Positions 28,214-38,900 of a DNA stretch of 64,000 nt are shown piece by piece. The notes beneath the pieces are model-generated. The model did not search any database, was not told the DNA's origin, and worked only from the letters and a program-made list of their open reading frames with translations. The position numbers were made by a program, and so were the translations under genes. Position 1 is the first letter of the stretch. Each line of letters begins with the position of its first letter. Source of the stretch: Hermetia illucens (lineage: Eukaryota; Arthropoda; Insecta; Diptera; Stratiomyidae); NCBI RefSeq assembly GCF_905115235.1, contig NC_051850.1, positions 85,896,616-85,960,615 of the forward strand, written 5' to 3'.

Positions 28214-31200
28214 TTAGCTCTGTATTCTAGCTCGTTTGAACCCATATGGATATGAACAGTTTTCTTCCGTAACAACTCTTTTATCAAATGTGAATTGTAA
28301 ATGTTTCTTTTCCGTCGTTGAGATTACAATACCAGGCCGCTTGCGTTTAATTTTGCTATCATTTACCACGCAGATTGAATCCCCCTCATGATCACCAGTC
28401 ACTAGATTCTTCAAGTGATCAAAATTAACAACTTTTGAATTTTTAAAATTTATTGTTATCCCTTTACATTTCACAACATGTTCAGTACCCAAACCCGTTT
28501 CAATTTTAAGACCGTAAGTCTTTGGACCAGTGCTAACAAATTCGGTTATATAAGAATCTTTCCCAAAACAGTCAACCTCGTTCGTTAGATCCCCTAGAAA
28601 GTCGGATATCGGAAAACTCAAAGGATTACTTTTGCTATCTATGAAGATTAAACTATCTGTGTCGCAGTAGAGAATATTTTTACCGACTTTTTTTAGAGCG
28701 TCGTAAAGTTTCATACGCGCAAAAGCTGTTGTATAAGCCGCGATAGGTATGTTTACATGAGGTAACATATTTAAATTTTCCTCGAGGTATCTCCATGTAA
28801 CCCAAATAGTCTCCTCATTAATAGGGATTAAAGAGCATATCTCTATACCAGGTGATTGTAAAAAGTTGCTAAAATCCTCAGAACTGTTGAAAACTTTGGT
28901 TTGCGTTCTATCTTCCCTTTGCGCAAACTTCCCCCAGAAAGAATTTAAACAGATTTTGGCTGTATTTCTCCTGCCCGGATTCTTGTGAATATGATCTTTT
29001 TCGAGAAGAATATCCTCTCTCGACTGATAAGAATGTATAAAATTCTCTTTTTCAGCTTCACTTTCATATTTATCCCCCCATCCACTTGCCTCCTGTTTAA
29101 TCTTAAGAAAGGTGTTGACATAATCGGCAAATAATCCTCCACTTTTTGTAATGGGGTCATATTGAGTGAAGTCATATTTCCATACCTCATATACCTCTTG
29201 AACCTTATAACCATTTTTAATGGCCCGTGAGACCTCAGGTATAACCCATGTGCCGGTTATTTGTCTCTCATCCTGAATGTGATCGCAACCGAAAACCCTA
29301 TTTGTTTCAGCACAAACCCGGCATAAGGTAAAATATAATTTAAGGTTGCCTCTGAAAGGTAGTACTGGTAAAAACAAATCAGTAGGTGGTATGACTGTGC
29401 ATGTAATAAAACCGTGCATTGATACAATTTCCTCCAGCGGGGGTATATTTTCAAAACGGAAAATTTCAGGATGACCAATAGGGTACGGTGCATATTTGTT
29501 TATATATGGATATAAACTAGTGAAATCTAGATATCGTATTACTTCATCGCCTTCAACTTTATGATGTAGCTTAAAAACTTCAGTTCGTCCCCCAAAAACA
29601 GCGTCACGTGGATTAAGTGGTGGTAGAATATTAACAACTTTTTCATCCAATTGCCGCCGTATCTCAATATTTCTCTTTAAAAGTTGTTTGAAGTTACATT
29701 CCCAAGAATATATTAAATTGTAGCCACTGCGCTTTATTAAGTCTATTCTTTTCATTGTACTTTCATACCTTTGCGATAAAGTACCAACTTTTCTAGTTAC
29801 ATTTGTTGACGTCTCTAATATCTTGAAACATTCTCTACATCCATGGTAAAAACACCCAAAAAATTCGTATACTGTGTTCGTTTTAGAGTTAAAACCATCC
29901 ACCAACAGTCCACATCTCTCTAATCTTACCTCACCCTTGTTGTTTACTGAAGCAATTTCATCACTGGTTTTTGAACTTTCCAAAGCAAGCCATTTCCGTG
30001 CAAGAACAGACTGGTTTTGAGACTTGTAATAACCAGATCTAGGCATTATACCTAAGGTATTTTCTTTGAGAAAATTACGTCGAAATACTAGCATACACGC
30101 TGATGCAATTGTTAGCGATTCAATTAAAGGATTTATACCTGTTATATTAAGAAATTCTTGCATGAATTTGCTACACCCCAATCGTAAAATATTGACGTCA
30201 TTTTTACAATACATTAACATCTCTTTCTTATTATCAAAGACTCCTTGGGAAACTGTATTATACCACTGGATGAAGTCATTCCTTTCCTTTACCTTCATAG
30301 TATTATACCCATACATTTCTACAGAAGGAAATTTGCCAACATAATCAATATTATCTACCGTATTAAAAAAATAAGGGTAGTATCCCTTGGAATGATCTTT
30401 AATGTCAAAGACACTAGGAAATTTTGAGAGAGGGAATGACAAAAAGTTCAAAGAATCAATAAATGCTAACCGTCCACAAGTCAACCTCATTATTTTAGTA
30501 CCATTCATTATAGGGTTTACATCTATTTTCCTATCTAGTAATTCGGAAATTATAAAGTGTCCATCATAGCCCTGTAAATTATGCGCTATACAATATATAT
30601 TGGTGAAAGCCGGACGATGCATTAAACAGTAATCTAGAAACCTCCCAACTACATCTGTTTCATTATTACCGTATTCAAATACATGCTCCCTGACCCCACA
30701 CACGTTGCATTGCTGCTGTATATCAAAATTTTCATAACAAGAATAACAAACCTGCTGTGCGACAATTAAGTTTACAACATGCACGAAAGAATTGCTACCG
30801 TTAGGCGTATCTTGAGTGGCTTCACAATCGAAAAATATTATTAAGAACTTTTTGTCAGCACTGCCTCTGTACCGCTTTATGTAACATAAATGTTCTGGCG
30901 GAACAATTCTTGAGCAGGCCTGACAAAAGAACTCATCGCATTTATGATCGTCTTTCCCTCTTTTCTCGAGATTTAAAAATTTCGAACACATAGTGCATAT
31001 TTTAAATGTATCACAAACTGTTTTATCAGTAACTTTATTCTGAATATGTTTACTGAGACAGTTTTCACCCCTGAACACACGATTACACGCTTGACAATTT
31101 ACCATCATTTCAACAAAAGCACATGGAGGTGATGAAAGGCAGTATGTACACTTCATCTCACATTTGTGGAACCTGTGATACATCACCTTATCACAGAAAG

Positions 31201-32350
31201 AGCACAAATATTTCCTGTTAAAAAAGGCGGTCAACGACTTGATGACATAGAAATGCTGGAACAATTTAGAGTAATAAAGATATATCTTCTTGAGAGACTG
31301 ATTTTCCACTGGGATTCTGAAGAGAATAGAATTTGAATCCTTGAGGTTGTCAAACACAACTATTTGAAAACCATCTAAAATTTTTTGAAATTTATAGATA
31401 TCAGTTGAAGTGCAACCTTGCTCACCAACAATAACGTTAGCCTTTTTGCACAAGTTTCTGGCTAATCCATCCAACAGTTTCATCACAGATAAGTGGCTGA
31501 AACCTTCAATAGTCATCTTCATTGCATAACATATGCTTCGTGGAAGGCAGTAAAAATCATTGCTTTTACCAACATCTACCACACTTCTCTTCTTTCTTAA
31601 AACCACAATCTCATCTTCCGTTCTAGGATCAATGGTTCTATTTGTATCCCCACCGCCGAAAGGAAAGTTAACAATGTGGGCTTCCATTTGCATGATCTCA
31701 TCTGAAAGGAAAACGCCATTTGATTGGTTTACATTAGATATTAAGTCGAGAATATACTTCCCACTTAATTCACTGACAGGTCTCAAACTAGACCATATTG
31801 GTTTTATTTCAGGCGAGTTTGGAAGTGTTATGGTAAAGCTGACTTTACTTCCAGCGACTGCATTTGAGACAACATCCCTAATGATACCATCGAATGCTTT
31901 TTCTAATGCCATGATAGATTTTTCGCTAGCATTTCCGAACTCTTTTATGCGGTATTTCAACTTTACACCTTCAACATTGAATCTTTTAAAAAAGGTTTTC
32001 TCTCTAGCCAGAATCTCATACAAAGTAGGTCCACTGCCTCCTGCTTGACTAGCGACCCCACTGGCAGGTTCATTTTCGCAACCCGACACACTTTGAGAAT
32101 CCTCCCCTATCGATATATTATTATCAATAAGGAAGGTGTATGCTTTCCTTAAGGCTTCAGCGGAAAAAGAAACATCATATTTTGCTGAAAATTCAATTAA
32201 AATGTTTTGGAGAAGATATTGCTCCTCCCGAGAAAGCAATAACTTCGCCGATTGCATCTGCCTAATTAAAATTAGTAAGGTTGATACAAACAATTCACAA
32301 CCTAAAGATAGTGCACTTTTTAGGTGATCAATAACGGCACCTGGATTCAT
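28214..32350 (-). CDS. Protein-primed family B DNA polymerase (POLB)
   Basis: 1378-residue uninterrupted frame. The N-terminal 380 residues include an OTU-like region (FYCLPRSICYAMK to FQHFYVIKSL). Residues about 385-485 hold a cluster of CxxC and H zinc-binding pairs (CSFCDK; CTYCLSSPPC; CQACNRVF; CTMCSKF). Exonuclease motifs are FFDCEATQDT near 510, AHNLQGYDG near 590 and YCKNDVNIL near 718. FFGCFYHGCRECF near 830 is the conserved HGC element. Polymerase motifs are DFTSLYP near 940, NSFWGKF near 1135 and YCDTDSL near 1230. It would copy the linear genome from a protein primer. The ATG at 32350 follows a probable splice acceptor near 32453, and the leader upstream carries an unusual exon-like array (32480-33180). 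Confidence 0.96.
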   Translation of the reverse strand: MNPGAVIDHLKSALSLGCELFVSTLLILIRQMQSAKLLLSREEQYLLQNILIEFSAKYDVSFSAEALRKAYTFLIDNNISIGEDSQSVSGCENEPASGVASQAGGSGPTLYEILAREKTFFKRFNVEGVKLKYRIKEFGNASEKSIMALEKAFDGIIRDVVSNAVAGSKVSFTITLPNSPEIKPIWSSLRPVSELSGKYILDLISNVNQSNGVFLSDEIMQMEAHIVNFPFGGGDTNRTIDPRTEDEIVVLRKKRSVVDVGKSNDFYCLPRSICYAMKMTIEGFSHLSVMKLLDGLARNLCKKANVIVGEQGCTSTDIYKFQKILDGFQIVVFDNLKDSNSILFRIPVENQSLKKIYLYYSKLFQHFYVIKSLTAFFNRKYLCSFCDKVMYHRFHKCEMKCTYCLSSPPCAFVEMMVNCQACNRVFRGENCLSKHIQNKVTDKTVCDTFKICTMCSKFLNLEKRGKDDHKCDEFFCQACSRIVPPEHLCYIKRYRGSADKKFLIIFFDCEATQDTPNGSNSFVHVVNLIVAQQVCYSCYENFDIQQQCNVCGVREHVFEYGNNETDVVGRFLDYCLMHRPAFTNIYCIAHNLQGYDGHFIISELLDRKIDVNPIMNGTKIMRLTCGRLAFIDSLNFLSFPLSKFPSVFDIKDHSKGYYPYFFNTVDNIDYVGKFPSVEMYGYNTMKVKERNDFIQWYNTVSQGVFDNKKEMLMYCKNDVNILRLGCSKFMQEFLNITGINPLIESLTIASACMLVFRRNFLKENTLGIMPRSGYYKSQNQSVLARKWLALESSKTSDEIASVNNKGEVRLERCGLLVDGFNSKTNTVYEFFGCFYHGCRECFKILETSTNVTRKVGTLSQRYESTMKRIDLIKRSGYNLIYSWECNFKQLLKRNIEIRRQLDEKVVNILPPLNPRDAVFGGRTEVFKLHHKVEGDEVIRYLDFTSLYPYINKYAPYPIGHPEIFRFENIPPLEEIVSMHGFITCTVIPPTDLFLPVLPFRGNLKLYFTLCRVCAETNRVFGCDHIQDERQITGTWVIPEVSRAIKNGYKVQEVYEVWKYDFTQYDPITKSGGLFADYVNTFLKIKQEASGWGDKYESEAEKENFIHSYQSREDILLEKDHIHKNPGRRNTAKICLNSFWGKFAQREDRTQTKVFNSSEDFSNFLQSPGIEICSLIPINEETIWVTWRYLEENLNMLPHVNIPIAAYTTAFARMKLYDALKKVGKNILYCDTDSLIFIDSKSNPLSFPISDFLGDLTNEVDCFGKDSYITEFVSTGPKTYGLKIETGLGTEHVVKCKGITINFKNSKVVNFDHLKNLVTGDHEGDSICVVNDSKIKRKRPGIVISTTEKKHLQFTFDKRVVTEENCSYPYGFKRARIQS

Positions 32351-32452
32351 TTTTACAAAGGGGAATAAAAAGTAATATTATATATATATATATATATTTT
32401 GTGTACGCCCACTCTAAAATATATAAAAAATACGTCAAAATCCACACTAGCC

Positions 32453-33225
32453 TATAAGAAAAAAAAAACTTTTTCACTATTTTTAAAAACCCTACACAAT
32501 ATTCACTTACCTGGAACGACGAGATGACGTGCACGAAAACTCTCGAATAAGCCAGAATATTTTTCTCAAACTTTCCTGCAGGAAAAAATATCTTCACTAT
32601 TTTTTATAAAGTCTACACAATATTCACTTACCTGTAACAACAAGATGTCGCGCACGAAAATCTTAGAATAAGGTAAAATATTACCCTCGATCTATTACTT
32701 TCCTGCAGGGGAAAATATCTACAGTATTTTTTTTTTAAATCACCACAATATTCACTTACTTGCAAATACAAACGTACGCACAAGATATTATTGTCCTCGG
32801 GATTTTACTATTCTAGAAGGAAAAAAGCTCACTTCATTATTTTATCAAAATCACCACAATATTCACTTACTTGAAAATGCGAACGGACGCAGAAGAAAAC
32901 GCCTAAATTAATCACAATGTTTTCCTCGGGATTTTACTATCCTGGAAGGAAAAAAGCTCACTTCATTATTTTATCAAAATCACCACAATATTCACTTACT
33001 TGAAAATGCGAACGGACGCAGAAGAAAACGCCTAAATTAATCACAATGTTTTCCTCGGGCTTTTACTATCCTGGAAGGAAAAAAAGCCCACTCACTATTT
33101 TATCAAAATCACCACAATATTCACTTGAAAATACGAACGGACGCGCACGAAAAAGTTAAAAATAATCGATGTTATGTTATAATAAAAAAAGACAAAAAAA
33201 GAAGTTGAAAAGGACTTACCTTTCT
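32453..33225 (-). repeat. Tandem array of exon-like units in the polymerase 5' leader
   Basis: Six units of about 119-129 bp. The phrase ATTCACTTAC starts at 32501, 32622, 32750, 32871 and 32990, with a decayed copy near 33119. On the minus strand each of the five good copies reads GTAAGTGAAT preceded by CAG or CAA, a strong 5' splice donor. Each unit also carries a pyrimidine run ending in GCAG, CTAG or CCAG, a strong acceptor. Acceptor and donor enclose about 70 bases without any ATG on the sense strand, with about 50 bp left for the intron. A further donor (AAAGGTAAGTCC) lies at about 33214-33225 and a further acceptor (TTTTCTTATAG) near 32453-32465. The array therefore looks like duplicated non-coding exons. 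Confidence 0.7.
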
Positions 33226-33436
33226 GAAGACGACTGTCGCAGCAAAACACCCACCCACACACACACACAAACACGTTTAAACTACCACTTCACCGTAAGA
33301 GTCACTCCCGGATAATTGTAATTGTGTAATTATACCAAACACGTAAAACTGCGATTTTTAAACCTTACTTTTCTTACGCGGCTTTCCCCGATTAAAGCTT
33401 CGGCGTGAGACTAACATTGCAGCTATCAACTAACGC

Positions 33437-33447
33437 CCTTTATATGC
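33437..33447 (-). promoter_or_regulatory. Probable polymerase promoter (TATA)
   Basis: CATATAAAGGG on the minus strand, about 210 bp before the first donor at 33225. It would start a first non-coding exon feeding the splice array. Tentative. Confidence 0.45.
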
Positions 33448-33599
33448 AATTTAATGATGCAGTGGTATCAAAAAAAAGACAAAAAAAAAAAACCCTTGGC
33501 GAAGATGATAAAAATCTGCAACGTTTAATTACAGTAAAAATTCCAGTGGATGTATTGTTTTAATTGAACAACTAGAGACGGCTTTAGAACTGCACGATC

Positions 33600-34260
33600 T
33601 ATAATTTATACGATTTAGTCACACACAAGATAGCTCCCCCATGGAGGCTTCCAGTCATTAAGAGTATATGCATTCAAAAACTATAATTGTAAATAGTAAT
33701 ATCAAGTTGGGTTCGGTAATAGGTACTAGAGCAACTAGATTTTTACGACTTCCCGGTAATAAATTATTCAAAAGATTACAAAGTTCAATCTTCATGCTAC
33801 AGCCATTTATGGGCGTTACTAAGTACTACCTAGGACTAGACATGCTGCATAATTGCAACAACTAACGTAAACACGCAATTGTGAAATATATCTTAAACAG
33901 GTAATTAGAAAAAACAATTTATAGCACGATCGTTGCTAGGTACTACCTTGGACTAGACATCCTACTTATCAGCAAATATGGTATAAATGCGGTTGTAGAG
34001 GATTGTGAAATTCATAATTTAGTGATGTTATCAGACAATTCTAATTATATGCAATGCAATCAATTTACCATCCTGGCTAGACATCGTCTAGTGCTGGATA
34101 ATTTACATATTAATAAATCGCCTCATAGAAAATTGCGAAATTCATTTCTTAAAGCTATAATTAGAAATCTTTTTATAATATTATTCACAACTAGATTTCG
34201 TATTCATCTAAAGCAATAAAAAGCCAGATAGAAAATTGCGAAATCCAAACTAAATAAATC
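33600..34260. repeat. Degenerate tandem repeat, about 120-130 bp period, non-coding
   Basis: The 20-mer with TACTACCT and GGACTAGACAT occurs at 33824-33843 and 33941-33960, with a partial copy (GGCTAGACAT) at 34075. ATTGYGAAAT follows at 33878, 34002, 34132 and 34235. A 65-codon open stretch at 33668-33865 overlaps the repeat and is unlikely to be a gene. Confidence 0.6.
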
Positions 34261-34391
34261 ATCTCCATTAATTGCTATCGAGAAGATTAAAGTACCCCTA
34301 CTTAAAGTACTCTATAGAATCAAGATTAAGGTACCTGTTACATGAATATAGCTATCTGACTTTATATTTTCTATTTTCCTGAAGCAAATGC

Positions 34392-34399
34392 TATATAAA
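34392..34399 (+). promoter_or_regulatory. TATA box of the small spliced gene
   Basis: TATATAAA about 75 bp before the ATG at 34470. Spacing allows a start near 34420-34425. A convincing single-gene promoter near the right terminal repeat. Confidence 0.6.
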
Positions 34400-34469
34400 T
34401 CGGGTATAATATTTAGAGTTATGCATTAATTCCTTGAACCTGGTGCAGACAACGTATTTAATAGAAGAG

Positions 34470-34837
34470 ATGGTAAGTAACCTTGTTTCAAAAATGACAA
34501 GCGTAACTCAAATATTATATTTTAGGATATAACAGCCCTCAATGAAATCAGCCAAGGGAACTTTGATAACCTTCTCACAACTACCATGCTGGTGGAAGGA
34601 AAGGAATATAAAATAAAGAAATTCAAACTGCAGGATACGAAGTATGGCACCCGGCTGGCGATTTTTTTCGAGGAAGGTGGCTACTACTTTCTACCACAAC
34701 GTTTCTCTGAAAATATTAAAAGCCGGAAGCAAGTAAAGGAACTCGACCAGATTGATCATCATTACTTTATTTTCGAAGGGAAGGACGAGGCTAGAGGTGG
34801 TTTCTTGAAGCTGAAATTTGTCCAAAAAGATCAATAA
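34470..34837 (+). CDS. Small spliced protein, likely nucleic-acid-binding (OB-like), 104 residues
   Basis: Exon 1 holds only the start codon (ATG 34470-34472), directly followed by the donor GTAAGT. A 53-bp intron (34473-34525) ends in TTATATTTTAG. Exon 2 (34526-34837) reads DITALNEISQGNFDNLLTTT and continues with KYKI-type and TKYGTRLAIFFEEGGYYFLP segments to the stop. Small proteins of this pattern, with TKYG and FLPQRF motifs, recur in Polintons and some other insect DNA elements. The likely fold is a small beta-barrel that could bind single-stranded DNA, which is inference. Overlapping AATAAA signals lie at 34836-34846. The gene looks intact and stands alone beside the right terminal repeat. 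Confidence 0.75.
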
Positions 34838-34942
34838 ATAAATAAATGTTAAAAAATCGAACTGTTTTTAGCTGTAGATTTCCTGCAAAGAAATACTAAA
34901 TTATCTCGATCATAAACAGAATTCGGCCCTTACGAAAAACCC

Positions 34943-35931
34943 CCCACTGACAACACTACCGCCACTAGATCCTACCCATTCTACCATCCACATGCTCTAC
35001 GAAAGTAAAAGCGGCACGGTAACATACTGTCTGATCGTTCCTCCCAACCTCCACACAAATTTCCACCTAGTTTCTAACCGCTCTACTATCCGCATGCTCC
35101 GCGAAAATAAAAGCGAGACAATAACATAGCATCTCTTCCGTCTACTCACCCTCCACACAATTTTCCACCCAAAATAACCCTACCCGGCAACACCACAACA
35201 CCTCATCTCCATAATCCCAGCCAATCAACAACAGGCAGCCATCATTGTAGCGATCGAACGCCTCCCACCCAGCCAATCTGCAACAAGCAACCATCACCAT
35301 CACGGTCGGAAACCTGTCTTATCAATATTCCTCTTTGAAACCATTTTCTTTATGCTACGATGCTTAGGGGGGCCACTATGAAACAAAATAGATTTCAGAA
35401 AATATTTCACCAAGTCTACCTATATGAAAAGTTTTACCATCAGAAAATAAATTTTATAAAACACGGTTTTCACACTGTAACACCACCCTTACGTGAAACC
35501 AACATAACTGCAAAACTCTAGGCGGAACCACAGACCACACCCCAGCCCATTTAAACCCCCCCAGCACAACCCAAACAGACATATTTCAGCAAACATACAT
35601 GAAACCCTCACAATTACCTACCAAACCTAAAATCACACAGAAAACAACTTTCGCGCTGCAACACCACCCTTATGACCAATCATACCAATCGCCCTGCACA
35701 GCCCCGCCCCACAAACAACCGGCCCTCCCATACAAATCACCCGTTTCCCATACAAATCCAACGTGATTGGACATTTCAGGGCGGGACCAGCAACACACAC
35801 AGCACCTCTCACATACACTCGTTTCCCATACAAATCCAACGTGATTGGACATTTCAGGGCGGGGCCTAGCACCGCATCCTATCCCTATCGCACATACTAA
35901 AATTCAAGGCCTTGATTGGACCCTTACTACT
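34943..35931. repeat. Polinton right terminal inverted repeat
   Basis: Reverse complement of 18254-19245 with about 17 single differences by my reading, mostly transitions. It carries the mirror pair of 47-bp repeats (35738-35784, 35816-35862). The outermost bases are ...CCCTTACTACT. Confidence 0.95.
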
Positions 35932-35937
35932 CTAGTT
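35932..35937. repeat. Polinton target-site duplication, right (CTAGTT)
   Basis: Exact match to 18248-18253. Confidence 0.93.
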
Positions 35938-38900
35938 TAAACGTGAACAGGTACTGGCGGTATCATCCATGACCCGTGAGAAAGTGAGTAATATTATAAT
36001 TAATCTCACCGTGCCGTCTCCCCAACCACTCCTTGATGGCAGGGATGAACCTGTGTGTCCACCAACTCTTTCCCGAACGTTCCCAATGCTCTTGCCATAT
36101 ATTTAGCGATCTCACCTTTTCGGCGTTCTTCGTCTGCGCATTATATATATTCATCATCTCATCTGCCAACATGTCAATGGGCATCATTCCAGAAATGACG
36201 AACGCCGCATCATCTGAGACAGTCCTGAATTCCGAGCACACCCTTAGGGCTGTTCTTCTGTAGACTGAACTTAGTTTGTTAGCGTTAAATGTAACCTGCA
36301 ATGCCTTCCCCCAAACTGGAGCTGCATAGAGCAGGATCGAACTAACTACCCTAGCTATAAGCAACTTGAAAGCATGCCGTGGCCCTCCCACGTTCGGCAT
36401 CATTCTTGCCAGGGCCACACTCGCAAACATACTGCACGTGTGGCTTATAGCTAAGCTTCCCATCTATCATCACTCCCAAGTATTTGATCGCAGGCTTAGA
36501 AGTGATGAAATAATTCCCAATTTGAATAAGGACAAAATTTCTTTTACGGCGCTTGGTGATGAGGACCGCTTCCGTTTTTTTCTCCGCAAGTGTCAGACTA
36601 GAACTCTCTAGCCAACCACTAATAGCACTGATCGCTTCGAATGAGTATACCTCAGCATCTTCGAGATGCTTTGCGACAACAACCAGCGCTATATCATCGG
36701 CATAGCCCACCACCGTGACCTCCTCCGGAAGGGGAAGATTAAGAACATGGTTGTACATGATGTTCCACAGCAGTGGGCCCAGTACTGAGCCCTATGGGAC
36801 ACGGGCGGAGACAACGTACTCCTGAGGTCCGTCATCGGTGTCAGACCAAAGCCTCCGCTCTTGTAAATAGCTGTTGAAAATAGCTGCAATATAAGCGGGA
36901 ACACCAAAATTTGCCAGAGATGCCTGTATTAGGTTCCAATTGGCCGAATTGAATGCATTTCTCACATCCATGGTCACTATTATGCAATATTTGCTAGTAC
37001 TACCTACCCTTTCCGTGGATTGCAACTTCGGCCAAACCATTTTGATGGCATCAATGGTTGATCTGGCATTAGGTTGGCTCACCTGGAGGTTCGCCAGCCT
37101 TAGGCAGTAGCACCAACTTCTGTCGTTTCCATGATGCAGGAAATATCCCCTCGGATATGCACGCGTCGAACAACTCAGCGAACATGTCCGGTCTGGATCC
37201 AGACCCGGAGCTTTGTTATCTCCTATCCTAGCGCAGATCTCCAGCAGCTCCTCACTGGCGACTGGCGGCATTGCCGTGTCGTTCAGAGGTCGCTGGAAGC
37301 TGTCTATGCCCTCCTCTTGCTGAGGGAATAACCCCTGGATAATTTTTAACAAGAGTGAAGGGCACGTGATCTGCGGAGATGATCAGACTCTGAATCGCCC
37401 CATCACGATTCTATAGGCGCTCCCCCACGGGTTTACGTCCGCTTCTGAACAGAGCTCCTTAAAACTTTATCCCTTGCTCCGTTGGATGGCGAGCTTAAGG
37501 GTTTTGCGAGCTTCCTTATAGGCGGAACCAAGGGCAAAAAGCCCTTGGTCGATTCTGCCTACTGCTCTTTGAGCCGCTCTTCTGGCTCGGAGACAGGCTG
37601 ATCGAAGACTGGCCAGTTCAGCATTCCACCAGTAGTTTGGTTTTCTACTGGGGAATGAACACCTCCTCGGCATGGACGCGTCACATGCTTTGGCGATGCA
37701 TTGGGCCACATGGGCAGCTCTTTCCATGATGGTCTGCTCATCCAGAGCTTTTAGCGGACCAGACTGACATCTTTCTCGGTTTCGAGCATGAGAGTCTTCT
37801 GCCCGGTGACTCCACCCATAGCCCAAGGAAGATTGCCTAGTGATCGCTGTGGGTGTAACCGCATCAGGACATACCGCGTGCCAGTCCAGGGCTGAGAAAA
37901 GTTAGGTCTACGATTGAGCAGACCCCCTTTCTGAAAGGTGTTTGTATGCTCGAGTAAATCTTGAACGACCCTACAATGATTGAGGTTTGTTCGAATAAAC
38001 CTCATTTTTTCATTGAAGTCAGCGCCTTCCAAAATTCCGGGCATTTAGCATTTCCGGCAATATGCGGGTAATCCCGTCCCTCACTTCCTTCGTACAATAA
38101 GCATTTGGGGTCGCTATTGCACGCTTTGGCAATATGGCCTTTCTGCAGACACCTGCATCGATCGGACCGATCAATGCCGCTGGTGCATGCCTTCGCGAAA
38201 TGACCAAACGCGAGGCACTTGAAGCACCTCTTTAGAGAAATCTGCTCTCCCAGACGGCAAACAACCCACCCGATTCGAACCTTCCCGGCCGCCAATAACT
38301 TCTGCGCGGCGTCCACTGGCAATCACAATGTGGCCGTTTGAGTATTGCCATAGTTTCCGCAAATTCACAATGGACTCTTCGGCAAGTTCCACCAATTTGA
38401 ACTATTCCATCAAGGCAGTGCAAATTTCTCCTTTGGATGTCACTTCATCGAGATCCTTGCACTGTATATAGACCTCATGTTTTTGGGTCCGTACTGAGAC
38501 ATTCTCCCCAAGTGAGTTCTTAACCTGAGTTCGGAAGCCAGCAGTTTTCCCCAAGCTGGTTTTCTTTCAGCTCAAACATGAGGTCACCCTTTTGGGTCCT
38601 TCGAATCTTGCTGACATTTCCGCCTAGATCTTTTAGGTCTGGGTCAGCTTCGACCTTTTTCAATATCTCCGCCTAAGACAAACTTCCATTGCTTGAGATT
38701 ACAATCGCTTCTGGGCGAATTCGCACTTTTGCCTTTTTCTTCGCCTTTTCCTTAACTACCTTGGTCCATCCTCCTTTTTCATTCCCCTTGGATTTTGTCT
38801 CTTCGGTGACTTAGTTCCGTTTTTTGGGACTATTTGACTTTGACTTTTTTCCTCTTAGGCGCCTGCTGACTTCCAGAGGGTCCACATCTCCTTCCCGCAC

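Larger units (their letters stand above)
18254..35931. mobile_element. Polinton/Maverick (adintovirus-like) element, recent and almost whole
   Basis: 17,678-bp DNA element bounded by terminal inverted repeats of about 990 bp starting with AG and flanked by a perfect 6-bp target duplication. It encodes the diagnostic Polinton set: retroviral-type integrase, A32-like packaging ATPase, adenain-type cysteine protease, protein-primed family B polymerase, penton-like and double-jelly-roll major capsid proteins, plus small conserved proteins and a BIR-domain cargo gene. By eye the two inverted repeats differ at about 17 places in 990 bp. At a typical fly neutral rate, which I assume, this means an age of around one million years. 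The element looks almost whole, with about one or two breaks. It lies inside LINE B. Confidence 0.95.

Noticed and set aside
32453-33225. CRISPR-like array
   Set aside because: Units are 119-129 bp and similar along their whole length, with no short-repeat and unique-spacer structure, in a eukaryotic element.
33668-33865. 65-codon open stretch as a gene
   Set aside because: It overlaps a degenerate tandem repeat and has no recognisable motif.
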